NCBI GenBank assembly: GCA_025617745.1
Contig: CM046853.1
Coordinates: 48,786,934 to 48,850,933 of the forward strand
DNA from: Heliocidaris erythrogramma
Lineage: Eukaryota > Echinodermata > Echinoidea > Camarodonta > Echinometridae
Direction of reading: 5' to 3'
DNA length: 64,000 nucleotides
Shown: positions 24,253-35,590 of the stretch, piece by piece
How positions within the stretch are numbered: the stretch's first letter is position 1
How the letters are laid out: the number at the start of each line of letters is the position of its first letter
The notes under the pieces: generated by a model
What the model saw: the letters and a program-made list of their open reading frames with translations, nothing else
The model's database searches: none
What the model was told of the DNA's origin: nothing
Program-made: the position numbers and the translations under genes

Positions 24253-24386
24253 AGTGTACTAATCACCTAAAAAAATAATTTGTGTACAGCTAGAATGTAT
24301 AAAATCAACCTAAAATCACTTTACCTGATCTTCTATGGGTTAACAATTAAAGAGTATGAAGAAAATGAAGGAAAACATAAAACGCC
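24253..24386. repeat. Repeat copy preserving an empty insertion site
   Basis: Similar to two separated blocks at 37089-37167 and 40503-40543: GTAC(T/C)AATCACCTAAAAAA, GCTAGAATGTATAAAAT, CTATGGGTTAAC, then GAGTATGAAGAAAATGAAGG. Here the blocks are contiguous at the TTAA at 24340-24343. Confidence 0.8.
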
Positions 24387-25226
24387 CTCGTGTGGAACCC
24401 AACTCCGAGTTCGGTTCCGCTCGGGCCCTTATTCCATGTGAGCGCATACGGGTGCATCGACTGGTCTCCTCACAAGTCGCTTTATTGTTTATTCAGTGTA
24501 TTTCAACTTGCATTATCTCTTTATAGAATCAATATTTGAAGCTCATATTTCGAATATAGAATCTCGACATGGAACTGTTAACATACAGAGCAAAATATTT
24601 TTTGGTGATGGTACTGTTTAAAGAGAAGTTGGGTGAAGATAAGCCAAAGTGAAAGTACAAGATTTTCAAAAGTATACAACTAAACCAAATCATACATGTT
24701 AGAAAAAATAATGATAGTATTAAAGTAAACATAAATTTTGCTTTAAAAAGTAAAACTGGAATTCCCAAAAGAAATGGCTAGAATAGACTTGTGTAAGTTC
24801 TTTATAGGTCTGTAATTTTGTTAATGTTGTATGAAACATAAATCAATATTCTTTCCAAAGTATATCCTTTTAGTCACATACATTGACTTGGCTTCATTTA
24901 TATGTATATATCTGTATAATACCTTTATGCTTTCATGTATGTTTATCTAAATCTTTCCAGCCAATATTCATAAGGAAACAACAGTTCTTTCCTACTTGAT
25001 TGTACTATTATTGGTACGCGCTCTCCATTATCTCTTGCTCTGCCCGATCTACTTCATTCCTGTACCTTTCCATATTCCGATCCTGATTTGTCAAGTATTG
25101 CAAGATCCAGCTATATACCTGCAGATTGCCCACGTCCATTTTCTCTTCAATCAATTGATAGCACAAAGACAGGTGTACTTTATATCTCTTTCAAGATTCA
25201 ATCCACTTATGTTTTATTTTCTACAG

Positions 25227-25340
25227 GAAAGGGAAGACAAGTTGTATCTAAGGAGGAGGAACGCCCACCCACCCCACCACCCAAACCCAAGGATCTCCAG
25301 CAAAGGTCATCGTCTACTTCAAGTGCAAGTGACATTAAAG
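25227..25340 (+). CDS. TANC: TANC exon 2: acidic/proline-rich disordered segment
   Basis: Residues 50-87. The acceptor is TTTTATTTTCTACAG and the donor AAAG|GTATGG. Enters and leaves in phase 1; the split Gly codon joins cleanly to exon 1. It encodes a run of acidic residues followed by RPPTPPPKPKD, a possible SH3 ligand, and then a Ser/Thr-rich tail (SSSTSSASD). No folded domain is apparent. Because exon 1 and exon 2 are 25 kb apart, a further phase-1 cassette exon in the gap cannot be excluded. Confidence 0.85.
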
Positions 25341-26534
25341 GTATGGAGTGGACTCCTTGGAGACCAGGGTATATATAGTGTATTTAATTACCAAGGGGCA
25401 CATTGACTACATCATTGGCTAGAATTGAAGAAAGGGGATCTGTAGAGAGAGTACGGTTTATAAATAATGCAGAATGTGACAAAGGCATTATATTTCAGAG
25501 ACTGCATGAAGATTCCTTGAAGAGCACAAGTGCTTGATTCAGGAAGACATACATGCAGTGCTTCCATAAAAGCAAGAATTCTGTGGCCAGTCCTGGTATT
25601 AGAATGTGTCCATTTTGGATAGACATTGACTATAAAACAAATCGCCTTATGATTTGCAGAGCCTTGCTTAATCGTGTCAAAAGGATGCAATAACTTTTTA
25701 GAAGGTAATTGCATTTGAAATCTGTGAATTTCTTGTGGTAAATCTAATTACTGTTTCTGGATATTATATAACCACGAGCAAAGTACTTCTAAATTTAGCT
25801 TGAGAGCAAGAGGACCATATGTTTTGTAGAGAGATGAATAAGATTAAGCATGGTAATATGCATATTGTAATTAAAGATAATTAGTACTTGCTATTTTAAA
25901 AGTACAAATAAACCCTTTCCAATATAGACTGGCTTTCAGATTTCCATTATATTTCATCACTATAAAACTAAGGAATGATAAATAACATCAATATCACTTT
26001 CTAAAAGATATTGAAATGTCTCCTGCCCTTATCTTTCTGGTTTCTATCATGAAAGAAAACAATGGAAAAATAACAGGCAATCCACAAGGGCAGTAATGCA
26101 ATTATATGGCTTTTTATCTATATTTTTACAAAGCATGGATTAGCTGTAGATTCCCATTAAATGATATTAATAGAGCCCTTATCGGTTGAGGTCAATGAGG
26201 TTGTACTTTTTCTATCATGTGATATTTCAAAATAATACTATTTATTGCAGATAGTAAGCTCAAACATCAAAGGGTAATGGTAATGAAATTACAGAAAAAA
26301 ATAACTGCCATACTATGTGTTCATCTTGCAAAAAAATTTTTTTTTTAAACTTAATCTAATTTCTATCATTACTGTAATGTTAAGAATCATTTAAGGTAAA
26401 TAAATTTTGAAAGATACATATTGTGCTAATTGTGGAATTACCCAGTTGTGTGTCTACTGTCAGTGTGTTGTGAACCAAGTGTCATCTCAGCCATGAAATT
26501 ACAGTATTATTTTTCCTGTTCATTATTTTCTCAG

Positions 26535-26651
26535 GTGTGAATGGGGGTTCCGTGGAGGAGTTTCCTGATATCAAGCCCCCTCCTGCCTTTCCTCCTGCCT
26601 CAGCTATGGGTGTGAAAGGGGGTGATACTTCGAGTGTATCCTCAATGCCAG
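26535..26651 (+). CDS. TANC: TANC exon 3: proline-rich disordered segment
   Basis: Residues 88-126. The acceptor follows TTTTCTCAG and the donor is CCAG|GTACGT. Phase 1 in and phase 1 out. It reads Gly-Val-Asn-Gly-Gly, an acidic patch, then DIKPPPAFPPAS and a Ser-rich end (TSSVSSMPG). It is low-complexity and most likely disordered. It is a symmetric cassette that could be skipped without a frameshift. Confidence 0.82.
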
Positions 26652-26889
26652 GTACGTCACTCAAAAAAGAGCTACTTGAACCAGAAAGAGCCTAGTTGAA
26701 AATACAAGATGAGATATCAGTTTCTCTGTCTTATCTCCTTCTTTTCTCAAAATTGATTTATTTGCCCTTTCATTTCGTTTTAAAGAAAGATCTCTCTTTC
26801 TTCTAAACTTTAGCTTTAACAAGTAATGTTGAATATTGGAAAAGGGAAGGAAAATACTCGTTGAAAGCATTGTGTATAATTTGTTTATA

Positions 26890-27062
26890 CAGAAAACTTT
26901 CCATAAGTCGAATCCATTGGGACCACAAAAAATAGTTCAACTTAAGCAAATTCGATTTAGGAAATGTAATTAATACATGTTTTGCATAGTTTGGTCAAAA
27001 AGATTAATTTGACTTTAGGGAAAGTTTGACTTGTGCGACTTTGAGTTATGCAAGGTAAACTG
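26890..27062. mobile_element. Mariner-type MITE, 173 bp
   Basis: Flanked by TA on each side. The left CAGAAAACTTTCCATAAGTCG and right GCAAGGTAAACTG form imperfect inverted repeats, with CATAAGTCGAA / CGACTTTGAGTTATG inside, a pattern typical of short Tc1/mariner derivatives. Confidence 0.65.
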
Positions 27063-27816
27063 TATAATATTTTTGTGAAGGGTTCTGTTGTAAAGTAGTT
27101 ACATAACTGATCGGACTACCCTCCACTATTTTATTTATCATATATAAAACCATGAATAAATATTAAGAAATTGTCTATTCTCGTAAGGAACAGATTATCT
27201 GTAGCAATGTAACATTTCCCATTGGCTTTCTACAAGCCATCAGCATTGCATCTTGCATTTAGTGAGACCCAATTCCTGAAAAAAAACCTTCCTGAGATGA
27301 AAGCATACCTGGAGAGAGAACGACGGTTGATTTTGCCATCAGGATATCATTTTAATCCTGCAGCAGACCAAAATGTCAAGAGTGATTAGGGTCAGCTGAA
27401 TATTAGGTTCATAATGAGAAGCTTGGCATGATATCATCATCATAGCCTGTAGTGGTTAGTCATGAAAACCACTTCAAGTTGATGTAGTAGGTCATTAATG
27501 CCTGAGAGATGGGTTTCTATCTGTGAAAATGTACTTATCCAAGTGATTTAATTCATTAGAAGACATCCGTGTGTGCTTGATCTTCTCATAAATAGCGTGA
27601 AGGAATTCTTTTTTCATGTGCATGTAGTGCATTCATCTGCTGATGGCACTTGGCTTAAACCCATATCCTTAAACATAGAGTTAACATCCTCCCGGCTCTT
27701 AGCAGAAGACATTTTATAGACTTTTTAAAGAAATGAACGACATTCTTCTAATGAATATATTCATATTCATACAGTTTATATTACGTGATAGTATATATGG
27801 TTATAGAACAAACAGC

Positions 27817-28246
27817 CTTTTCATACGAGGGTAAAATTCATTGTATGGAAAGCTTATTAGTTTAAAGCTGATTAACTAATCAGCCCTAGAGCAAATTTTC
27901 CCCGGTGTGAACATCAAACTATACACTGTTCGTACAGATACGAACTCGCGATCTTAAAGACAGGTCAGAGCGGCCTACAGATACGAAGTTCATATGGAGG
28001 AGGCAAGAGATTTTGTGTATAAGCGGATAAACGTCTCTAACTGGGCAGAGCTAAGGCCGGGCGCGTGCTTTGATTGACGTGACCTGCTATTATTATGGGC
28101 AATGGCCCTACTGTGCGTTTAATCAGCAGCGAATCTCGAACGATCGCACCAAAATTTTTTGTGTATGAATGACATCGTATGTAAAGCTGATTAGTTTACA
28201 GCTCTTTAAACTAATCAGCTTTACAGAATTTTACCTCTGTGTGAAA
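27817..28246. mobile_element. Inverted-repeat MITE, 430 bp
   Basis: The left CTTTTCATACGAGGGTAAAA is mirrored by the right TTTTACCTCTGTGTGAAAG. Each end also has inner hairpins built on GCTGATTAGTTTA / TAAACTAATCAGC. Confidence 0.7.
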
Positions 28247-28852
28247 GCGGGGTAGGAGCCTCACTTAAAGATCACTATACCTGGGATTGACCTGTGATGC
28301 TTAGAAACATAACCCAGTTCCTGAAACAAGAGAACAAATCAATATGCCCTCCCGGTGGCCGAGTCAGTCCGTGGAGATAATTACCTGATGCTTTCAAAAT
28401 TATTGACTTTGCAATTTGGCAGGGACTGTCCAAATAACATCCGCTTAATAATTTCCTCTTGTGGTATGGATACTCTAATTTTTCTTCATTTTTGGTCTTT
28501 CGACCATATTTTCTTTTGTCTTGAGGAAGGGGAAAATTGCTCATTATTTAAGAGCATGAAATTTTGAGTTTATTGAGGGAATGGTATGTCAGTGTGAATG
28601 AAGTTGCTTCTAGGAAACTTCTACTGAAAAGAAAGCTCATGTGCATATTATATCATTCTTATTTGGCAGAGTGTGAGATTTCTTATATACTAATGTCAAG
28701 CATCATTTCAGAATGTCATATGAGCCATATCCGAAACCCTTAATCTATTAATTATTATTTACTGCATATTGGCTTTCTAATCCTCTGTTCGATCAAAACA
28801 AAAATTTGCTATTGACACCTACCTCTTAGTTATTTGGGAATAAGCAAAAAAT

Positions 28853-29310
28853 AGTAAATGAAGAAGCTTAATGGGAGGAATTTTAATTTGTAAACAAATT
28901 GTTAGGCGTTACTCCCAGTGTTAAAGATCGTATGCTCGATCTGTAATGAAAATCACAAGTCTGAAAAAAATTGGAACCAGTGGGATTCGAACCTGTCATC
29001 TACTGCTTGCCGGGCAGCGACTTAACCACCAGGCTATTCTGGTTCACGGCCAAGTCACGATGAACTGGAATCAAATACCCAAGATCCTCTTCTTTCTGAC
29101 TCATTAATATTCAACTGTCAGCCGTGGACAATAGTTAGTAAATGAAGAAGCTTAATGGGAGGAATTTTAATTTGTAAACAAATTGTTAGGCGTTACTCCC
29201 AGTGTTAAAGATCGTATGGTCGATCTGTAATGACTTGTGATTTTCATTACAGATCGAGCATACGATCTTTAACACTGGGAGTACCGCCTAAAAAATTGTT
29301 TACAAAGCAA
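28853..29310 (-). repeat. tRNA-derived repeat, copy 2, in tandem with a partial second unit
   Basis: AGTAAATGAAGAAGCTTAAT begins at about 28854 and again at about 29135, a period of about 281 bases, so a full unit is followed by the first 100 bases of another. That partial unit is followed at 29236-29310 by its own inverted copy, forming a long hairpin. The tRNA-like core is at 28973-29045 on the minus strand. Confidence 0.8.
28973..29045 (-). other. tRNA-like block (pseudo-tRNA)
   Basis: Same structure as the block at 4944-5016: paired GAACCA/TGGTTC ends, A-box-like and perfect B-box sequence on the minus strand, with a non-canonical base before the anticodon position. Confidence 0.75.
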
Positions 29311-29664
29311 TGCCAGGACACAGTGAGCATAAAGTTAACGTTGGGTACACACATCAAAATATAATAAGACATTTAGACTTTACAATGGATCTGTTTTAAA
29401 TGTTCATTTTGACAGGCATATTTTCCCCAGTTTCCCTTTTAAACGATTCACACACAGGATACTGTATATAAAAACAAATACTGACTGCTAGTTTTTCAGG
29501 TTATGGTTAAAACAATATCCTTGTCTCCAGGGATAGTACAAAATCAAAATCACCTGTGGCAATAGTTTTAACCATGCCCCTATAAGCAGTCAATATTTGT
29601 ATACTATTATACCATGGAACTACCATGAAGATACTTTGGTACAACACCCATATGCCTTCTTCAG

Positions 29665-29735
29665 AAGATGACAATCCACCCCCTCCCATAAATCGCATTA
29701 CCTGGAGGAACAGCGTGTCCTTGACACTGAAGAAG
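29665..29735 (+). CDS. TANC: TANC exon 4: small exon
   Basis: Residues 127-150. Acceptor CCTTCTTCAG, donor AAG|GTTTGT. Phase 1 in, phase 0 out. It encodes EDDNPPPPINRITWRNSV and a LTLKK end. Support is the fit to both neighbours' phases and the proline-rich composition continuous with exons 3 and 5. It must be kept or skipped together with exon 5 to hold the frame. Confidence 0.72.
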
Positions 29736-30230
29736 GTTTGTAATAGCTGTGGTCATGATCATGAACATGGTTTGCATTTAGTGGTTGGATGTCTGTGCTA
29801 AGTATACACTAATTCAATATTCACAACTTGCCCCTCACTTGCAGAGCTTGGCAGTTATAATTGAATTCATTAGACAAGCAAGCTGTAGATCTGATGATAC
29901 AGTCTTCTACATAATGCTATAGTCGCAACTCGCTGTGCGTTTCTTTGCATGTGCGTGGCCAGGTTGTGGGCCAACTCTTGTGGTTCTTACATTCTTCTTA
30001 TGGGCCTTCGCCAGCATGATATAGCCTTCGAGGTCTCTTGAAAATAACCTCCCTCTTACGTGCAAGAACATGTGAGGTGAACATACAACCCCGATGCAGA
30101 TGCTGTGCAACAGTTATGGTGTTGCATGGCCCTGTGAGACCTCTGCAAGAAACCTATGTGATGTTCACTAAAAGTACAATTTCTAAAAAATGTGGTCAAA
30201 TGCAAAAATAAATATACATATATCCCACAG

Positions 30231-30324
30231 CCTCCTGTAGCCGCAAAGTCTGCAGTGGACCAGGCACATAGTGGTGCGCTGCCAGTTGTGTCCGGGACTT
30301 TAGGAATAAATCAAACTGCAATAG
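30231..30324 (+). CDS. TANC: TANC exon 5: small exon
   Basis: Residues 151-181. Acceptor TATCCCACAG, donor ATAG|GTTTGT. Phase 0 in, phase 1 out, complementing exon 4. It encodes a PPVAAKSAVDQAHSG stretch and then a hydrophobic/Ser segment. No domain is recognised. The long intron behind it (14 kb) could hide another phase-1 exon, but I saw none that I could defend. Confidence 0.7.
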
Positions 30325-31624
30325 GTTTGTTTTCATGTTTCTCTTTCAGTGTAAGGTTGAAAAATTAAGTTATTTGTTTGAGAAAAATTGGATATTCTGG
30401 TTATTCATTCCCTTTCAAAGTCTTCACTTTTTCAGTTTAATTTAGAGTTACATGTACTTTCACCCTGAATATATCTCCTGTAAGAATACAGTCATATATC
30501 TTCTTTTTCTTTTTGCAGGGGGGGGGGGGGGAGGGATGGTTGGTGATGGGTTCTTCCTGCAGAAGTTGTTCAGGAGCCTTTTATTTTGATGAATCTAATA
30601 TGGTGCATTTTGTTGCCAAGGTGATACTTTGTTCCTAATGCATCCTAATTGCATTTTAAAGAAAGGGGGAAAATGAGTATGGACAGATTTATTCAAGAAG
30701 TTGAGGAGCATCTTTTTGATTGATGAATATGAATACCATTAGGGGATTAAATAAAGCCTGTACAGTACAGGTACACATTTATATGTTCATGAAGTATTAA
30801 AAAAGATTCCTCGTTTCATAGCTTTGAATTAAGAAATATAAAGGCTGCTCTTCATGTACGGTAATTTGTACCTTGAGACCACATATTTCCAAAACAGAAT
30901 TTTACCACAGCATAATTATACTCCAAAACCAAAATGCATATCAGAGCTAGTCTTGCTTACTCAATTTTGCGTTCCCTTCCTTTTTCTTTTCCTTTTTTTT
31001 CTGGGTGGGGGGGGGAGGTTGTTTTGTTTTGTTAATAGTATAACTATGAACATATGATGTGTGCAGCCTTTAATACATACATGTAGCAGAAAGCGTAGAA
31101 AAGCTCTCATGGACATAATACAAGTCATGCAATTATGCAACCATATCTCCACATACATGAGATGATGCATGATGGTGCACACATCGCTGCAATTTATTTT
31201 ACTATCATTCCAGATGTTTTTGAGCTTCATTAGTGATTTCTCTGACAGTTTGCCTGTGAGACTCATCTGAGGATAGGAACATGGAATTATGAATTATGCT
31301 GAGTTGTGGCAGAAGGATCAGGAAAATTATTGAATGGCATTTTTATTTGATGCATGGAGGAATGATTGGAATGAGTAAAGAAAAGATTTATACTATCATC
31401 TTAGTTTTTAAAAGATCAAGCTCATGTACAGGTATGGTAAGCCTTGAAAATCAATGCATCTTATTTTGATTCTAGTTAAAATGGTGGATACTCCTGTTCA
31501 TAATTCTAAGCTTCTGCAAAATGGAGAAATATTAAATTATAGGTGAAAATTATTGATATTTATATCCCTGTAGGTTCGGTAATGCAAGGTTCGAAGGTAT
31601 ATTTTATACCTGACTGCTATTAAA

Positions 31625-31806
31625 GAAAGTATGTGTATGCTTGTAAGTAAGCAACCAGGGGACCGGCGGCTTTAAGTCCTCTCGGAGGGACATGGTAGTG
31701 AGGATTATAGTGCCTTGCCAAAGGGCACTAGTGCATCCACTTGGTTTCGAACCTGGGTCCTCCAAGTTATAAGACCACTGCTCTACCACTGAGCCATCAC
31801 AACTCC
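31625..31806 (-). repeat. tRNA-derived SINE (minus strand)
   Basis: On the minus strand the 5' part reads GATGGCTCAGTGGTAGAGCA (A box), and 30-odd bases on GGTTCGAAACC (B box), followed by an unrelated body ending near a GTATGTGTATGCTTG tail. This is the classic head of a tRNA-derived SINE. The anticodon stem is too diverged to name a parent tRNA. Confidence 0.85.
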
Positions 31807-33301
31807 TGCATTGTGTTTATTGTGATCAAACTTTTCTACATTTGCCCATACTCTTATGCTTCCAAGTAAATTTCAAGTACACAGCAGATTTGAAGGAAAT
31901 TGCTTTTGGAAATTCATGTATGACTATAGAGAAAAGATGAATATGATGGAATTGTCCTTGCCTTTGTAACTTCTGCCATTATTGTACACGACCTTTAAGA
32001 ATATGGAGGGAAGTAATCAGGATTTCCTGAAATGCGTAATTCGACCATGATGGTTTTCTATCACTGTCAAAAAGTGCTATCCCTTTTCTTCATTTTTTTC
32101 CCCCACAAATTGAAATTGTAACTTTCTTCTTGCTTATAGGGCTAAATTTATGTACATGAACTTCTGATTATGACCTATTAACCACTTAATATCAAGGGCT
32201 CTATCTGTTTCTTTCCCTGTGGTATATGACCAGTGGCTCATAGTTTTATGAGCCATCTACATGTAGTTCCACTGTTATTTACATGGAAATTGATTGACTG
32301 CCTGAATTGTTTTTACTGGTCTGTCCACTCACTGGGCATGTTCATTGATTGATTGGGGAGGCATTAGATGATGATTTATGGTCCAATATAGGGAGCAGTT
32401 GATCCCTGAGACAGGTGTGATGGTGAATTGAGGGAGAGGAAAAACTTCAAGTGTTTCCACTAAAATTGATTGACCTTTCCTAAATTGAAAGGCTTATGTA
32501 GAGTTTGCCCCATTCTCATAATAAGACATAGTGAGATCTAGCATGGCATGCTCTAGATCGCGAGGTGAGAACGTGGCGACGTCATTTCAATCCGCCTAAC
32601 CCTTGTAATGAGAACGGGGTCGCAGAGCAATGCTCTCCAAAACTCTAAGTTCGTCCAGTGAGCTGTCCTTTACAAACCAGTGGACAAATCCTCTTTATTA
32701 CTTTCCAGGGATTTTATTTCTGGGCAATTCTATTAGTATTAGACAAATTTCTAGTCCCATTCATATCTATCTATGCTGGAAACGATTCTTGACCAAAATA
32801 TTTTTGGTAGTACTGTCCCTTCTGAAATTGTAGGCCTATACTTTTGTCGAGAACCTTCATCTACTTCCTACTGCAGATGCTCCTCATTCTGCATACACAA
32901 AGATGACAAATTGTTAACCTAGAATAAGCGACATTTTAAGCTCTTCTTTCCCTTCACTGCCAGAATTGGAAAAAATGCCTAGCATTTCTGAGAGATTCTG
33001 TATGGATCACCCTTGAGTCATCAATAAAAACTTGCTCTTTTTCTCCATTTGACATCAGGCATGTCACAAGCAAATGACTGACCGATTGCCATACATCACA
33101 CCCAATATCCTTTCAATCTGTCAAAAATTACTTTCACATTTCTACATACATGTATACGGCTACTTGTGGCTTGGTGTATTTCATGGTCATTGCTGGAGAT
33201 TCTGAAGGTTAGATCTTTCATAGGTTTGATATTCTGATCATTCTAATTGTTATCATATAGCAGAGGTTCTTTCTTTAATCTGAAATAAGGTAAATTTCCT
33301 T

Positions 33302-33443
33302 TAACCTGAACAATTGATCTGAACGATTATCTTTCCTCTTCATGAACTTTTCAGCATAATTATTGGTAACTGTAACCTGAACAATTGATCTGAATGATTA
33401 TCTTTCCTCTTCATGGAGTTTTCAGCATAATTATTGGTAACTG
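33302..33443 (+). repeat. Tandem duplication, 2 x 71 bp
   Basis: Units 33302-33372 and 33373-33443 are nearly identical, each opening TAACCTGAACAATTGATCTG and ending ATTATTGGTAACTG; differences cluster at three places. Confidence 0.92.
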
Positions 33444-34770
33444 TCATAAAACGAAATGGCTAACATATGTTGAAATGTTAGTGAAGCTGTCTTATATTAA
33501 AATTCTATCAGTCTCCATAAAAGTAGTATACTGAAAAGGAACAATGGTTTGTAGACTTTCACAACATATTGTTCTTTTTTTTCAATTCAAGTCATTAGAT
33601 TCAATTTTCGGTTTCAGTGGAGTATTCTCTTCATTATTCATTAAAGGCCCGTTCAAAGATGCCATGGCAAACCCCTGCAACAAAATCACAGCATTTTTTG
33701 GTGTACTATGGCAAGTGGGGATGCATGATGCAACAAAGGTCCTATGTGTACTCACTCACCTGTGTGTGATACAATGGAAAAATGTGAAGGACACTATGCA
33801 TTTAAACAACTTCTGTGAACAAGTCTTAATTTTGCAGAAATTATTTTTTTTCTCTGGGTAGGAATTTTCTCAAGTAGATAACTGTTTGTCAGATATGTTA
33901 TCTTGTAAAGTTCGTAGGCATGTGTCATTCTAAAGTTACCCTATGAATGACATGAAATACTAGCCACCAAGTAGATGAAATCCCAACGTTCTGAGCTGGC
34001 GCTGCGTGGATTTCAGTTAGTAACCAGTGCATAGGAATTTGCATGATTATGGACTCCCAGGAGGGAGCGAAATCCAAATCATGAATTACAAAGTTTACAT
34101 CTGTGCCCACTCCAGCACGATCTTCTGAATAGGAATACCTGAATAGGAATACCGAAAACATCCCCTGTGTCATAGCAAATGAGGTACAGGTAGTATACAT
34201 TGGATTCCAATTTCTCGTAATATGCATGGGGGATAGATACTACTCCACTTCAGGTCAATGGCTGGAGAGTGAGTCACGCATGTGGCCTTCCTATTTGACT
34301 TGTAGCATTTTGTTTCATGGACTTTTCCTCTCTTTTGGCTTTCATCCCACATCTCATATCTTGAGGGAATGGATAATGAGCAGTCTGTAGAAGAAGCGCT
34401 TTTGACAAGCTGTGTGAATAGGGTTGTGATTTTTCTCTGTGTGTGTGTGTATGCTGGTATGTCTCTGAACAAAGCTGGTCTGAACTGCTCTGTCCAGCAA
34501 ATAGAAATATACAGGTTTGAGAGTATAGAGTGATTTTTTTTTTTATTTGCAGCTCTGGAAATAAGTCAGTTCATAATTACAATTTGTGTATGTGCTGATA
34601 AAGGTCATCCATACCGAGTACAATTGATCTCTATACGCTTTCATAATGTGCGCACCATGATGTGTGCACCAGTATGATTTTACATGTTAAACAAGTAGAG
34701 TATCCACCAAAACAGATGCGCGTGCACATACATAGTGGGGTCATCATTTCAGGGTCATTTGTACAATGTA

Positions 34771-34967
34771 CAGGGCTCGACTTTAACGATGGCCCGGGTC
34801 AGAATGGCCACCTGAAATGGCGTTGGGCAACCTGAAACTTTTGGATAGTGTAAGATACAAATCAATAAAAAGTAGCATCTGGGCCACCTGCGAATCCATT
34901 TGGCCACCTGGATCTCATGCGCAAGTGGCCCTGCTGGCCACCTTAATAAAATTAAGGGCAAGCCCTG
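34771..34967. mobile_element. hAT-type MITE, 197 bp
   Basis: CAGGGCTCGACTTTAACGA at the left and TTAAGGGCAAGCCCTG at the right form imperfect inverted termini; the interior repeats (T/C)GGCCACCT several times. Confidence 0.65.
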
Positions 34968-35545
34968 CATGTACTAATTACAAATTGGTTAATTTGAAAA
35001 GCCTTTTAAAATGTATTTTTAAAATTCAGATTGTCCCAGAGGAAGTGCCATTTTTCTATTTAGAAAAAGAAAATGGGAACTAAAAAAGGGGTTTTATGCT
35101 GACATTGTCTTGTTCATGAATGTCTGTGTTTTGTTTGTTTTTGAAGGAGGAGGGGAGGATGTAAATCATCAGAATATAATTGTGTGAATATTTCAGTGCT
35201 CATGTTTACTCATCAAATTTACATAGCAACCTTCACTCTGCCAATCTTTATCCGTCACCCCTTACAGTTACGCCCTCACTATTTCACAACTGAACTGTAA
35301 TCACCCCTTTTTTTTTACACTCCACTGCCCCTCTCTATGAGGACAAGTATTATGCATATGTTGCCATAGTAACTTTAGCTTCTGCAAGTGTCCTCTGGAA
35401 TGGATGATACTGTAACAATTCTCTTGACTGGTCAAGATAGTTTTGGGTTAGTGAAATTATCAAGAAAGAAATTCTTGTGATACTCTGGGGTCAATGGAGC
35501 AAGTACAGGTAAGTTCTTACTCTCAGATGACCCCAATCTTATATC

Positions 35546-35590
35546 CAGGGCTCCATACTTACTTTTTTTCAAAGGGGGTAGGAAACAGAG
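35546..35590 (+). mobile_element. hAT-like terminus fragment
   Basis: CAGGGCTCCATACTTACTTT, related to the terminus at 20130. No partner end found nearby. Confidence 0.4.

Larger units (their letters stand above)
232..25226 (+). other. Intron 1 (25 kb), repeat-filled
   Basis: Between the RING exon and exon 2. I see no conserved coding exon in it. What I can recognise is listed separately: telomere-like minisatellites, SINE copies, TTAA MITEs, Tc1 foldback, mirrored palindrome, THAP-carrying element and hAT-like MITEs. Stretches not assigned (for example 250-2490, 5200-7230, 7600-8290, 8400-9660, 11100-12400, 16200-17190 and 17460-18940) look like plain AT-rich intronic DNA. Confidence 0.8.

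Noticed and set aside
24996-25406. 136-codon + strand ORF overlapping exon 2
   Set aside because: It is in a different frame from exon 2, and its hydrophobic start resembles intronic T-rich sequence.
33544-33861. 105-codon + strand ORF
   Set aside because: Lies in a long intron with no recognisable homology or phase-matched splice borders.
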